A stretch of 64,000 nucleotides of DNA from positions 558,001 to 622,000 of the forward strand of contig RSEE01000011.1 in NCBI GenBank assembly GCA_003971905.1, read 5' to 3'. This DNA comes from Moniliella sp. 'wahieum'. Lineage: Eukaryota > Basidiomycota > Moniliellomycetes > Moniliellales > Moniliellaceae. A program made the translations under genes and the position numbers. The stretch's first letter is position 1. The number at the start of each line of letters is the position of its first letter. Below the pieces are notes generated by a model that saw only the letters and a program-made list of their open reading frames with translations, had not been told where the DNA came from and did no database searches. Positions 1-12,341 of this stretch are shown piece after piece.

Positions 1-544
1 CAGCTTAGTACTTGGGTGTGGGTTGCTTGTCTGATTCTGGCGGCATGCTGATGGGAAGCGAAGCGAGGCCGGAAGGGCGGAATGAAAGATGGTGGGTGCA
101 AGTGGGGCAATGGGGCAGCGCCCAACAGCAGTAGGGTTGTGCTCGTGACTCCAGCTGATCGGCCGGGGTACAGCTGAACAACGACGCACTGCGGAAGAGC
201 ACCAGTGGGCGCGGCCTGCATCGGCACGGCAGCTCGGCACAGTGGGCAGCAGCTCGGCTGGGGTCGGAGTTGTTGGGTCTGGGACGCGGGCAGACGAGCC
301 GCGCGCCATTCAAGTTGCATTCGGCCCAGCACTGGCTGGCGCAGTGCGGCTGCAGCCGCACGCTGAAAGCGGCAGCCCGCAGCCAGGCAGGCCAGGCCGA
401 CTACCCGCGAAGCGAGTAAATAACAATACTACCTCGGCGCCTGCAAACATCCACACGACGACAAATCGGGAGGCACTCGCCTGCTCTTCTGCTCTTTCGT
501 TTCGGAAGCCATTAGCCACTGCGCATCCCCACCGCCCCTCCGCC
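1..544. other. Upstream region without a recognised gene
   Basis: This GC-rich stretch precedes the first gene. Several overlapping open frames run through it on both strands, but they have arginine/proline/alanine-rich composition typical of chance frames in GC-rich DNA and none shows a recognisable motif. It probably holds the promoter and leader of the PhoD-like phosphatase gene; the bases just before its start codon are pyrimidine-rich, as in other leaders in this window. Confidence 0.4.
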
Positions 545-2485
545 ATGGCCGCACCTACACTCCAGGTGCCCGCTGGGCCCATGCTCAAGTACGACACTGT
601 CATCAGCAACACCTACCGCATCTTTGTCCTCATCTCTGTCGATAATGCCCACTCCACCCCCGGCCTCGCCCCGAGCTCGTCTGGACCGTGTCCCCGCAGC
701 CCAACGCGCCCCTCGACCCCGCCCAGGACCACACCGCTGTTGCGCATCCACCCCCTCTACCACTACACAGGACCCGCCGGCGACGTCACCTTCTGGCGCT
801 TCCTGCTCGAGATCCCCATGGCCCCCACCCCTGCCTTTTGCTCCTACCAGATTTCCCCAGCCGCGTTGCCCCCAAACCCCAGCAGCAGTCCGACTCGGTC
901 GACCCCACCCGTCCCTACACCTTTGCTGTGCCGGTGCCCAGCAAGACTTCCACTGGGCCGCCTACTCCTGCAACGGGTTTTCCCTCTCGGTCAACCCGGC
1001 CGACTTCAATGGCCCCAACCCAGTGTGGGAAGACCTGCTGCGCGCACACGAGCGCAACCCTTTCCATGTGCTCAATGGAGGCGGCGATCAGAGTACGTCT
1101 CGCCCTCCTTTCTCTCTGCCCCCCGCCCACCTTAACCCGTCGATCCAGTCTACTGCGACCGCATGGTCCGCGAACCCGAACTTCAAGCCTGGCACAACAG
1201 CAAAATGCCCGCGACGGGGTGCCATGCCTCTGACTGAAGAAATCCGCATTGGCCTAGACCGTTTTGGATCCAATGGTACACCGAGTGTTCTCCACGGGCG
1301 CATTTAGTCCGTGCCATTGCCCCAATCCCCATGGTCAACATGACCGACGATCATGACTTGATCGATGGCTTTGGCACTTACGAAAAGGAATGGTCCACCA
1401 CCCCCATCTTTAACCACATTGGTACCCGCGGCTACTGGTGGTACCTGCTCTTCCAGCAGTTTCCTCGTCGATGAGGTCGATGGGACCGACGAGGCGACTC
1501 ATCCCACAAGTCGATCATCTTTGGTGCGGTGGACGCCCCCTTCATCAAGGGTGCTCGCGGTCACACCTTCCTTACCTACCTGGGGCCCCAGCAGTATCTC
1601 TCTCTCTCGACTGTCGCGCTGAGCGGACGGTCAACACGGTGGTAAGCGAGGCGACGTACCGCAAGGCTGCAGAACTTGTACAAGCTCCCTAGCTCGGTCA
1701 ACCACCTTGTATACTGCTGGGTGTACTGGCGTACCCGCGCATGGTGTTTGTAGAGAAGATGCTGTCCAACTCATACAACCCCGTGGTATTTTGGCCAAGA
1801 CATTCAGCAGTGGGTTTACCAACTCGTTTGATGAACGTCCCGAGCTTCTGGACGACCTGGGGGACCATTGGTGTGCTGGCCCGCACAAGCGCGAGCGCAA
1901 CTGGTTCGTCGAGCAGTTGCAGCACCTCGCTACTGCTCGAGCTTTGCGCATCTCCTTTATCTCGGGCGACGTGCACGCTGGGGGAGCAGGCTTGTTTTAT
2001 GGCTACACCCCAGGACGCGCCCAAGGACCCGAAGCACATGCTCGCCGTGATTACCTCGGCCATTGTCAATACCCCTCCGCCCGCGGCACTCATCAGCATC
2101 CTCACAAACTTGCCGCCAAAAACACCGCTCGCTCTTCTACATTGGTACCAAGGAGACGATGCTGGGCTTGTTGAGCAAGGTCTGAGTGGCCAGAAACAGA
2201 ATGACAGTATATTATCGGAGCACGGAATTGGTGCGACGTACGACTGGACCCGGCGGGCACGGGCACATTGCAATTTGAGCTGCGGTCGAAAAAGTTCGCG
2301 GCGGGGGCGAGACGAAAGGCTACCTGTCCAAACCCCGCCACCGGCCTGGCAAGCCACCGGTGCCCCCCTTCTTCCCCACGCACGAACACCATCCGCTTGC
2401 TGCGGCCATTGCGCACGTCCAGTCGGCCGAACAACACTTGACAGGAACCGCCCACCCTTCGCACCCGCCTCCCGGAACGGCTTGA
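545..2485 (+). CDS. PhoD-like phosphatase domain protein (frame-broken)
   Basis: Pieces in all three plus frames read in order as one fungal PhoD-like protein of roughly 640 residues. I see GTRGYWWYLLFQQF near 1420, a segment about a ready-to-use dwelling of the fold (HTFLTYLGPQQY) near 1560, RNWFVEQLQHLA near 1895, and FISGDVHAGGAGLFYG near 1950; the last corresponds to the metal-binding GDVH segment of the PhoD/metallophosphatase fold. The start is the first ATG in a good context (gccATGg), followed by MAAPTLQVPAGPMLKYD. The stop is TGA in the frame reading SHPPPGTA. Fungal members of this family are large uncharacterised phosphatases or phosphodiesterases, and the substrate is unknown. At least six frame breaks separate conserved segments, so the gene is either badly called or recently dead; conservation on both sides of each break favours bad calling. 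Confidence 0.75.
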
Positions 2486-5100
2486 ACAAAATTGAGCCCC
2501 GCTGAGTCACGCTTTCCCGTGACAGCAGTGTTTTTTATGTTTGTTTACTTCGCACGATGCTAGGATTAGACCGCGTGCTATGGTCCGGAAATACCATTTT
2601 TGTAACTGAACTACTCTGTGATGTGGTTCGCACTAGCCTCCCTTTTCTTGCTGCAGCTTGTCTTCTCCATCCTCTTATTGCCCCTTGTTCTAACGGATCT
2701 CACGACCTATCACTTGCTCGCGGTCAATTCGCTCTGTACTTCCCTCATGCCGTTGTATCCTTTAAAGAAATCTTTCTCCCAGCCTGTCATGGGCGGGCCT
2801 CGAACTGGAGCCCGACCCGCCATAGATTATAGGGGTGCTTCCGTTGGAGACAGGCCCTCCGGTTGATCGCGCTTGAAACACCTGCCAGATCCGAACGGAG
2901 CAACTATACTAGTAGAGACGAGGTGAGGTCTCTCGATTGGGGCGTGGACTTGCTTAATAGCAAGAGTGCGTATGTACCGGAACGAGCAGGACTAGTGTTT
3001 CTGTATGGGATGCTCAGAGCCTGAAGAGTTGGCCCAAAGGTTGGGACAGGCAAGACAGGGTAGGCCCGGTCCTGTCACAGAACAAAACACAAACCTCCCG
3101 GAAAGGAGCACAGACCTACTAGTAGGGAAAGGTTCCCACACTCATCCAGGAAACACGGAACAGTCAACCCAGAAAGGCCACCATGCATCAAGGTACATGG
3201 AAGGCTCTCCGCCCTTAGCCAGAAACGCAAAAAAGTCATGAGGGGGTAATCTCTCACAATGAATACGAGACACTCTCCGTCAGATCAGGAAACTGACGTC
3301 CAGATCCGGAGGCTCAACTTGAGCTCACTTGCATCCAAGACCAAAAAGACCAAACAGTTGAAGTAGAATAAAATCAAAGGACTCAGAAGCTCACGCACGG
3401 ATCACCTCAGCCATACGAAAGGGACTTAAGTTTTCGTGTCCATCTTAACGAATACCTAATAACCCACACAGGCCATACAGGAGGAGACAGGGGGGGGGGG
3501 AATGGGCTCGCTATACCCTCTGTCGCCCGCGGCAGATGTTTTTCGTGGTTCTTTGATAGTTGAGATATTATGGCTGTGGGCAGGCCCAATGCAGCGCTGA
3601 TCCATCAGGGAGAGGGTGTCGGTATATTATCTGTGGCGTGGGGGGGCACTCGGGTTGCTTTTTGCTTTGCGATATGGGGCTTTGCCCTGTACCCACACAT
3701 TACTACCTACACATGTTATCTTCTCGTATACCGACAGCAATAACGTAGCTTGGTCCTTTCCGGTATGTGGGTCTCGAGAACTCAATATGGGGACAAATGG
3801 TAGCTTTCAAAAGAGAAGTATATAGTAGCTTTCTGTGTCGCGTGGTGCTCACACGCCCTTTTCCACTGCTTTTTCGCACCCTATTTAATGCGGGTCCTGG
3901 ATCTGTTTTGTCTGAGAGGCTGTTTGGGTGTGCTACGAAGACTGTAGCATATGACATCAGAGTCTGCTCACTAGCTCGCTCGCGCATTCTATTCGCCTGC
4001 GCGAGCGTCAGGCCGTGGGAGACGCCCTTGGAAGAGGTACCTCCTTCCCTCTTTTTAGGGCCCACATCAGGAGCCTCAAATAACGTGTAACGTTTAGCGC
4101 GTTTAGCATTGTCGATCCTTATTGGAACCCTTTCCTTGCGGTGTTTGCGACGCGGCGGCTGCGTTTGATGGCGTCTCTCGGACAGCACCAAACGGCGGGG
4201 GCGTATCTGCCATCATATATCGCAGAAGCCAAAAAGGAGAGAAAGGCGAACGAAGGAATCTTCCGGGAAGCCGGATGGCCGAAGGCGTGTCAGCATGTCA
4301 CTTGTTTGTGAGCGACGCGCGCGGGGGAGGACCGGCGTGGAATGCATTCGGTCGGCAAAGGCAAAGGGACAGGAGTAACCCAGACCTAGCCGACGCAGCC
4401 CTGCCAAGTGCAACCCTAATGGTCATAAAGAAGCTATGGGACAGCAGGAACACCCTGAGGTGCGCTGTGGTGCGATGTGCGCAGTGAAAGGCGGCCCGCA
4501 CGGCGTCTGTGTATGTGGAGAGGGCGATCCGCGAGCGCGAGCTGGCCCGTGCAGAGACACTACTAGCGAGTCGTGTTTTCCGTACCACCGACGTGTGTGG
4601 CGGCAGCCTCGCCCAGCAGCCCCAAGGAGAGCAGCCGGGTACTGCTATTGATGCCGACAGGGGCACAACTCCCCTTCCTTTTTGCTTGGACGATACAATG
4701 TGCAGGCACACCAGCATCCTTATCTGCCTCGGTCGGTCTGCGCCTCTGTGCAGTCTGAGACTGGCGGCCCGGTGCCGCAGGGCCTCTGTGGCGGAGGCAG
4801 CCCGCCTGCACGAGGTGAACACCCTCACGCGTAAGAGGCTGCATGTCGGTGCCTCCTCCTACGCTCCGCGTTCGCACGACAGCACACTTGCCCTGCACCC
4901 CTCGCTTCTCCACAGCCGCGTCTTGGCTGCGGACCCTACTGGCGCCGTGTCCCTCCATAAGGCCTAAGGCCCAAGGCATTTCCGCTTGCAGAGCGTGGGA
5001 GCGCTCAGTGTCTTTCGCTTTCCTTGTCTTCCTCGGCGCCCTCAGCTGCTGTGTGGGACTAGTCGGAGCTACCAATATGGCGCTACTCGGCGTTAGTGTG
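2486..5100. other. 2.6 kb intergenic region, no recognised gene
   Basis: I find no gene I can support. A small open frame from an ATG at 2621 to 2866 starts with a hydrophobic leucine-rich stretch (MWFALASLFLLQLVFSILL) that could be a signal or membrane segment, but it resembles nothing I know. There is a run of eleven G at 3490-3500. GC content rises from about 4.1 kb onward. The last several hundred bases are likely promoter DNA of the H+-ATPase gene. A short AGGCCT-type repeat lies near 4960. Confidence 0.4.
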
Positions 5101-5110
5101 TATAAATATA
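5101..5110 (+). promoter_or_regulatory. TATA box of the H+-ATPase gene
   Basis: The sequence tataaatata lies about 150 bases before the ATG at 5257 in otherwise GC-rich DNA. That spacing suits a canonical TATA element, which is expected for a very highly expressed gene such as the plasma-membrane proton pump. The transcription start is not visible directly. Confidence 0.6.
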
Positions 5111-5143
5111 ACCCTTTTGCGCCCACACCCTCGCCTCGGCCGC

Positions 5144-5219
5144 ACCCCTCCCTCCTGCTCTCTGCCGTTTCTCCCCCCTCCCTCCCCTCCCTCCCCTCCC
5201 TCTCGTTCTCCCTCCCCCC
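5144..5219 (+). promoter_or_regulatory. Pyrimidine-rich leader of the H+-ATPase gene
   Basis: An almost uninterrupted C+T tract, with repeated ctccc units, fills the interval between the TATA box and the start codon. Such CT-rich tracts are common just upstream of or at transcription starts of strongly expressed fungal genes. Its exact role here is inferred. Confidence 0.5.
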
Positions 5220-5256
5220 GCCAGCCACCCGAACGCCGGGCCTCCTCCCTTTCGCA

Positions 5257-8200
5257 ATGTCCGACGACACAGGCTACGGCAAGGGCGCTTACGGCACCCA
5301 CGTCAACGACGAATATGCCGCCCTCATCGACTTTATTCGCGCCCAAAAGTCTGTTTCTGCCGACGATGGTGAAATTGACGGTGTTACCATCGTCCGCAAA
5401 CGCGAGCTCCTCCGCCCTTGGAAGGTTCGTGAGATCCGCGTCAACAAAGACGGGGAGGAGGAGACTGTAGCTGCCAAGGTTCCCGCCAGCTGGTACGTTG
5501 TTTTCCTAGCCCCCTTTAATTTTGCCATTATATCCCACCCGTCATTTCGGCCTGGTGTTGACAACCTCATTTTGGGTATATGGCAGGCTTGAGACGTCGA
5601 TGCAGCAGGGTCTGTCCGAGTCGGATGTCCACACTCGGCGTGCCCAGTTTGGTTACAATGAGCTGGAGGCTCCGTCCGAGAACCTCTTTCTCAAGTTCCT
5701 TGGGTTCTTCAAGGGCCCCATTCTGTACGTGATGGAGCTGGCGGTTGCATTGGCTGGTGGTCTTCGTGACTGGATCGACTTGGGTGTTATCTGCGGTATC
5801 TTGGCTCTCAACGCTTTTGTCGGTTGGTACCAGGAGAAACAGGCAGGAGACATTGTTGCCAGCTCAAGGCTGGCATTGCTCTCCGCGCCATTGCGATTCG
5901 CAACGGTCAAGAAGTTGAGATTGAGGCTCGGGAGGTTGTGCCTGGTGACATTGTTGTGGTGCAGGACGGTCAGACGGTTCCCTGCGACGGCCGTCTGTTG
6001 GCCGACTATGACGACAAAGATGGTTCGGCGGCCGCTGCGATTCTTGAGAAGGCACGCGCTACTGCTCATGACGAGGACGATGACGAGGGCGTGGACAAGG
6101 GCCCGGCCATCATTGCCTGCGACCAGTCGGCCATCACGGGTGAGTCGCTGGCCGTCGACAAGCACATTGGTGACACGGTCTTTACACCACTGGCTGCAAG
6201 CGTGGAAAGGGTTGTCCTGGTGACCGACATTGCCAAACAGACGTTTGTGGGCCGCACCGCTGCCCTTGTGCTTGGCGGTGCCTCCAAGGGTCACTTCCAA
6301 AAGGTTATGGACTCGATCGGCACTGCGTTGCTCGTGCTGGTTATGGCGTTTGTTGTTGGTTTCTGGATCTCGGGTTTCTTCCTGCCACACTGGCATTGCT
6401 GAGCCCAAGGAGAACAACTTGCTCACTTACACCCTGATCTTCCTTGTCATTGGTGTTCCTGTAGGTCTGCCCTGCGTCACCACCACCACTATGGCTGTCG
6501 GTGCTGCCTACCTCGCCAAGCGCCAGGCTATCGTTCAAAAGCTCACCGCCATTGAGTCGTTGGCCGGTGTCGACGTACTTTGCTCGGACAAGACGGGTAC
6601 CCTGACTGCCAACAAACTCTCTATCCACGAGCCTTTCACTTCGGAGGGTGTGACGTGAGCTTCATGATGGCCGTGGCTGCCCTCGCCTCGTCCCACAACA
6701 TCAAGTCGCTCGACCCATTGACAAGGTCACCATCTCCACCCTTAAGGACTATCCCGGTGCCCAGGAAGAGCTCGCTTCCGGATGGATCACCCACCGGTTC
6801 ACTCCCTTTGACCCTGTTTCCAAGCGCATCACGGCTGAGGTGGAAAAGGATGGGAAGCAGTTTATCGCGCGCCAAGGGTGCCCCCAACGCAATTCTCAAG
6901 CTCTGCCAACCCGACCCTGAGCAGGCTGCCCAGTACCGCAAGGTCTCGGGCGACTTTGCCTCTCGTGGCTTCCGTTCCCTCGGTGTTGCCATCAACGATG
7001 GCGAGTGGCACCTCCTCGGTCTCATGCCCATGTTTGACCCTCCTCGTGGTGACACGGCTGCGACGATTGCTGAGGCCCAGAACCTGGGGATTGCTGTCAA
7101 GATGCTTACGGGTGACGCGGTGGCCATTGCCAAGGAAACGTGCAAGATGCTTTCGCTTGGTACCAAGGTGTACGACTCGCAGCGTCTGATTGGATCTGGC
7201 GGTCTGGCTGGTTCGGCCATCCACGACTTTATTGAGGCTGCTGACGGGTTCGCCGAGGTGTTCCCCGAGCACAAGTACCAGGTCGTTGAGATGCTCCAGC
7301 ACCGTGGTCACCTGGTCGCCATGACGGGTGATGGTGTGAACGACGCCCCGTCGCTGAAGAAGGCGGATTGTGGGATTGCTGTCGAGGGTGCTTCGGACGC
7401 TGCCCGCTCGGCAGCCGACGTGGTTTTCCTCGACGAGGGTCTGTCGACCATCATCACCTCGATCAAGGTTGCTCGTCAGATCTTCCATCGTATGAAGGCA
7501 TACATCCAGTACCGTATCTCGCTCTGTCTCCACCTTGAAATCTACCTCTTGCTCTCGATCTGCATCCGGGAAGGTGATCCGTGCCGACCTAATTGTCTTT
7601 ATCGCCCTCTTTGCCGACTTGGCCACAATCGCTATTGCCTATGACAATGCTCCCGCTGCCAAGGAGCCAGTCGAGTGGCAACTGCCCAAGATCTGGACCA
7701 TCTCAACCATCCTGGGCATCCTGCTTGCGGCCGGCACGTGGATTGTCCGGGGCACCCTTTTCCTCCGGACGGTGGGATCGTGCAAAACTTTGGTAACCTG
7801 CAGCTCATCCTCTTCCTCGAAGTCTCGCTCACTGAGAACTGGCTCATCTTTATCACCCGTCTTGGTTCCGGCTCGGCGGATGAAACACCATTCCATCCTG
7901 GGAGCTGGTCGGGGCCATTCTGGGTGTTGATGCGTTGGCCACGCTCTTCTGTCTGTTTGGTTGGCTTGGCGGGCCAATTGCCGAGTACATTCACTCCCCG
8001 CGCTTGCGCCACAACAAGCACAACTGGACCGACGTGGTGACTGTTTGCGCGTCTGGGCCTATTCGATTGGTGTGACGATCATTGTCACGGTGGTGTACTA
8101 TGTGCTGAATAAGATTGGCTGGATTAACCGTATGGGCCGCCGAGTGCGTTCGACCAAGAATGAGGTCCTGGAAGACTTCTTTACCAACTTGCAGCGCCTC

Positions 8201-8284
8201 ACTGTCGTCCATGAGAAGACCGAGGACGGCGACCCTGACATTTACTCCTTCGCCACTCGGATCGAGGTCGACGAGGAGGATTGA
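5257..8284 (+). CDS. PMA1: Plasma-membrane P-type H+-ATPase (PMA1 type)
   Basis: This is the fungal P3A proton pump, which hydrolyses ATP to export H+ and set the membrane potential. The joined product is about 980 residues, close to the family norm. Visible in order: a hydrophilic N-terminus ([16 protein letters not shown]), the first membrane pair, the actuator motif TGES near residue 262, the phosphorylation motif CSDKTGTLT near residue 412, the hinge [15 protein letters not shown] near residue 657, late membrane segments, and an acidic C-terminal tail ending RIEVDEED. One intron, 5493-5586, is supported because it restores the frame from VPASW into [11 protein letters not shown]. Frame breaks lie near 5863, 6395, 6655, 6722, 6870, 7545, 7780, 7905 and 8045. 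Several are one-base homopolymer changes, for example GCC for GCCC at 5863. A pump with nine breaks would be dead, yet every segment is conserved, so I favour sequence error. The TATA box and CT tract lie upstream. Confidence 0.97.
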
Positions 8285-8932
8285 TCCACCCCATTTTTCG
8301 CACCCATCGCACTTCTATGCCCCTCCTCCCCTTTTGGCTCCTCACCCTACCTTTATTCTTTTTGGTAGCCATTGTATGACCCCACCTTAAGCACACTTTA
8401 CCCGGGCATTGTGGATTCTGCTTGGTAATCGGTCTTTCCATGGGCTTTCTCCGGGTAGACTCCGTTCTGTCCCCTCTTTCCCCATTTACTGCGCATCAGT
8501 ATATATGCATTCCCTCTTCTCCCTTTTCGTTGCCTTTTGCTTCACTACAGTTCCACACCCCCCAAACACATATAGAACTCCGCATGAGGGCGCAAGGACT
8601 CTGCTGCTGTGAGTCTCGAGGCGGACACACATATCATCTTCCTTCTGCGGTGGCCGTAAGTGGGTAGCATCCATCAGCTGGAATTTGGCCTGGAATGGGG
8701 AGAGGTTTACACCATTGGATATTCATAACCGCAGTTGGCAGCCGGTGGTGAAGATGATTCACAGGGGGGGTTCTGGCGGTGAAGCTACGCTGTTACGCAA
8801 ATAGTATCGATTGTGCGGTTGTGATATTGATTTCGGTATCTCGGATCTCAATCCGCCGAAACAAAAAACTCCGCCCAGCAAACCTTCTTACCTGCTTCCA
8901 TCTCAACGCACGCGGCCCCGCTCACCACCATC
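8285..8932. other. Intergenic region between H+-ATPase and MoaA-MoaC genes
   Basis: These 650 bases should hold the 3' untranslated region of the H+-ATPase gene and the promoter of the molybdenum-cofactor gene. I see no gene-like reading frame with a recognisable product and no clear repeat. Confidence 0.5.
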
Positions 8933-11900
8933 ATGGTGCTGCCGTCGATGCAAGCCACGCGTCGCTCAATGGCGATGGCCATAGCCAGGGCTAAGGCTGT
9001 TGCTCGGCTTCTCCCTTGTCTTCGTCCTTGCCGAGGCGGCGCGGCCTCGGTTCCCTCGCTGCTGCCCCCATCTCCGCTCCCACATCTCCTGCTGGCGCCG
9101 AAGCCCTCGCTAGCGCCGCTCGCAATCGCATTGCTGTTATCGACCGCCGTGCGGTTGCGCCAGCGCTCATTGACCGGCACGCCCGTGCTCACACCTACCT
9201 CCGGCTATCCCTGACCGAGCGATGCAACTTGCGCTGCATGTACTGCATGCCCGCCGACGGCGTCCCGCTCACTCCATCTTCTCAGTTGCTCACCGCTGAC
9301 GAGCTCAGTCGTCTTGCGCGACTCTTTGTGCACCGCGGGGTGACCAAAATCCGCCTACGGGGGCGAGCCTACTATTCGCCGCGACTTGCCCGAGATTCTC
9401 AGTGCGTGTCCTTACCTCCCCTAGCCCCCCAAACTCCTACTCCTTCTCTCCTCCTCCGTCTCCCTCTCTTCTGCCGTCTAACTTGCTCCACATTCAGCTG
9501 CGCTCGGTGGTCTACGTGCCGATGGCCTGGAATCGATTGGAATGACGTCGAATGGGGTGGCACTTACCCGCCGCCTGCCTGCGCTTGTTGACGCTGGACT
9601 TACCCACCTCAACCTTTCTCTCGACACGATGGACCCGTTCAAATTTGAGATTATGACGAGGCGCCCGGCTGGTGCGCTGGACAAGGTATTAGCCGCGCTT
9701 GAACTGGCCCAGTCACTTCCCTTGCAGAGCGTGAAGATCAATGTCGTCGTCCTCAAGGGCCTCAACGATTCGCCCAGGAATTGCGCGCGTTTGTTGATTA
9801 CACACGCGAACATAAGTTGTAGTGCGGTTTTATTGAGGTACGTTCACCTTCTTCTTTTGTGGCCTCTCCTATTTCTGGTTCTGTTGCTTGGTGGCCCTAA
9901 CCACTTGGCTGGCTCATAGTACATGCCCTTTGACGGCAACCAATGGCAAACGTCCAAGTTGGTCCTTATCAGACATTGCTCGCTCAGCTTCAAACCATCT
10001 ATGGGCCGCTGGAACGCCTCCAAGACGATAAAATGACCGAGCAAGCACTGGCGTGTCCCTGGATACCAAGGTAGCATTGGTTTCATCACAAGGTACGTTC
10101 TGTCCTTGATGGGAATTCGTTGCGTTAGCCCGTAGACATACTGGCGCCAGTATGACCAACCATTTTTGCGGTACGTGCAATCGATTGCGCATCACAGCCG
10201 ATGGCAACCTGAAGGTGTGCTTGTTTGGGAACACGGAGGTCTCCCTCCGCGACCAGATGCGGGGCATGGGGCTCAGGACAGGGGACGCAACGACTGCTGG
10301 GCAGGGCGGGCAACGGATGAGGAGCTGTTGGAGGTGATTGCAGCGGCGGTGGGGCGGAAACATGCCAAGCATGCCGGATGCGATCGCCCGGCGACATTGC
10401 ACGGCACAAGAACCGACCCATGATCCATCGGCGGGTAGCCTCGCTTCCTGCCCACATGTACCTGCAGCGTTGCTTCACCCCTTTTATCCCCTGTTTCCTC
10501 ATATTTCCTTCCCCTTTTCTCTTGGGGGGGGGGGGTTGCCCCTGCGCTTGGGACCCAGAGGAGGGACACTTGGATGGTTGTGTCTTGTCGAGTAGCTGCT
10601 GATCCCATCACTTTCCTTTTGTTTGCAGCCCCCACCTCGTCTCCCTGCCCTCGTCCCGCCCGCTTGGGGCGCTGCCCGCCCCCGCTCCAGGCTCGCCTGC
10701 GTGCCCGTCCATACGAGCAGCACTGCGCAGTTCTACTCGCACTCTCCACACCTCCACTCTTACTGCTCGCTCGTCCCCCAACCACAGTACCGATAACGAC
10801 GACATCGCCACGCATGGAACGATATGCTACCTTGACGGGTGGGAAGACGTGGACCCAAGGAAGTACCTTTAGCTCATCGCCCTCGTCCTTGCCTCCGTCC
10901 GCATTACCGCCTCGACCCACCGTCCCAGCATGGGTCCAACCCCAACCCAGGGCAACAGACCTGGTCGAGTATATGGGCACCAGCCAGACGACGATAACCC
11001 CTGGTCCAACCTCGATGCTTTTGCCGATAGTTCCACGTCGTTGCGCCCTTGCCTTCCGGTCCGAATTCTTCCCCGTTCGCTTCGCAAGGGTGGGACGGGC
11101 GTCGGCTATGGGCTCGGCCACGCCCCGCAACCGGGGGACAGCGCAGAGGACGCTGCCATGAAGCGCTTGTGGCCCAGATGGTCGCGCGGGGCTCGAACTT
11201 GGGCGGGCCGTTGGCCCCATCGCCTAGGGAAACACCTGCGCCTCCGTCTGCGCCTATACCGGCGCCCGCGCCCACCTCGTCTGTGAACGCAGCCTCAGCT
11301 ACGGCCCCTCAGCCTGGGGACAGTGCCGAAACATTGGCCATGAAAGCCCTCGTGGAGCAGATGGTTGCACGGGACTCGACTCAAGGGGAGGCATCGGCCC
11401 CGTCGGCCAAGAGGGAACCAATGTACACTTCACCCCCGCCTGTGCCACGCCCGGTACATGCAGCTCCACGCCTAACCCATGTTGCCCCCCTGGCCCAAAG
11501 AGGGCGGAGTGCACATGGTGGATGTATCGCACAAAGCTGCTACCCGGCGCAGCGCCACAGCCCAAGGCCGGATCTGGTTACCAAGCGGGACGGTGGAAGC
11601 GGTACAGGCGGCAGAACAGGGTGGGACCTCTTACCAAAGGCCCCATCTTCCTCACTGCTCAGTTGGCTGGGATCATGGGTGCGAAAAAAACGGCGGAGCT
11701 AGTACCGCTGTGCCACCCGTTGGCCTTGAGCCAAGTGGAGGTGGATCTGGCCTGGGACGAACCAGAGGAGGAGGGGTGTTATGTCGTGGTCCGCTGTACC
11801 GCGCATACTACTGGCCCGACGGGTGTCGAGATGGAGGCCTTGGCTGGCGTTTCGACTGCCTGCCTCACCGTTTGGGACATGACAAAGGCCCTGGCTGGTA

Positions 11901-11980
11901 CCGAGATGGTGATTGACGATCTCAAGGTTGTGGCCAAAAGCGGGGGACGCAGTGGAGATTGGGTGCGGGAGGATGCGTAA
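8933..11980 (+). CDS. MoaA-MoaC fusion, molybdenum cofactor step 1 (cnxABC/MOCS1 type)
   Basis: The first half is a radical-SAM GTP 3',8-cyclase and the second half a cyclic pyranopterin monophosphate synthase. Together they convert GTP to cPMP, the first step of molybdopterin synthesis. Evidence: CNLRCMYC at 9223-9246 binds the SAM [4Fe-4S] cluster; the [13 protein letters not shown] segment follows; and the C-terminal cluster motif CGTCNRLR at 10167-10190, with a later cysteine in LKVCLFG, is diagnostic of MoaA. MoaC motifs are [13 protein letters not shown] near 11680-11720 and the terminal [12 protein letters not shown]. Introns 9402-9497, 9838-9919 and 10093-10135 restore the frame. The basic N-terminus ([20 protein letters not shown]) could be a mitochondrial presequence, as in animal MOCS1; that is an inference. 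A proline/alanine-rich linker of about 350 residues joins the domains and contains an internal duplication near 11125-11200 and 11308-11385. Frame breaks include one in the TGGEPT segment near 9360. Fungal cnxABC genes have the same fused architecture. Confidence 0.93.
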
Positions 11981-12341
11981 CTCGGGGCCTAAGCGACTGC
12001 ACTACCGTTGTCCTCAAGAAAAAGATGGTGATGAGGAGGAGGAGGATGGCGATGGGGATGACGATGGATGGAGAGTGCATTTAGCGATTGAGGTTACGCG
12101 GGCTGGTAGCGTTTGTTCCCACTTTCCTCAGGCGGTTCAGTAGCCGCAGTGGTAGTAGGTCCCCACGGACCATGTTATGCGACAGAATTGTACCTTGAAT
12201 AGGCGCTGAACCCGGCCAAAGTGGAAACATTGAACAGATCACTGCAGCTCATTAATTAAGTGGTGGGCCCTCGAGGTGAAGTTAGAACGTGGCGCTCATT
12301 CCGTTTCCGCCACGCTGCCACCTCCCTCTAACCCCCTCGCC

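Noticed and set aside
242-1135. Long plus-strand open frame with start at 242
   Set aside because: It begins at a GTG and most of it is a chance proline/arginine-rich frame; the real phosphatase start is the ATG at 545.
2760-2880. A tRNA-like stretch on the minus strand with ccagttcgaggcccgcc resembling a T-arm
   Set aside because: No acceptor stem, D-arm or anticodon arm could be fitted around it.
5653-6426. 257-codon minus-strand open frame inside the H+-ATPase gene
   Set aside because: Exact antisense of a conserved coding region.
10273-11220. 315-codon minus-strand open frame opposite the MoaA-MoaC linker
   Set aside because: Arginine/glycine-rich shadow of a GC-rich region with no motif.
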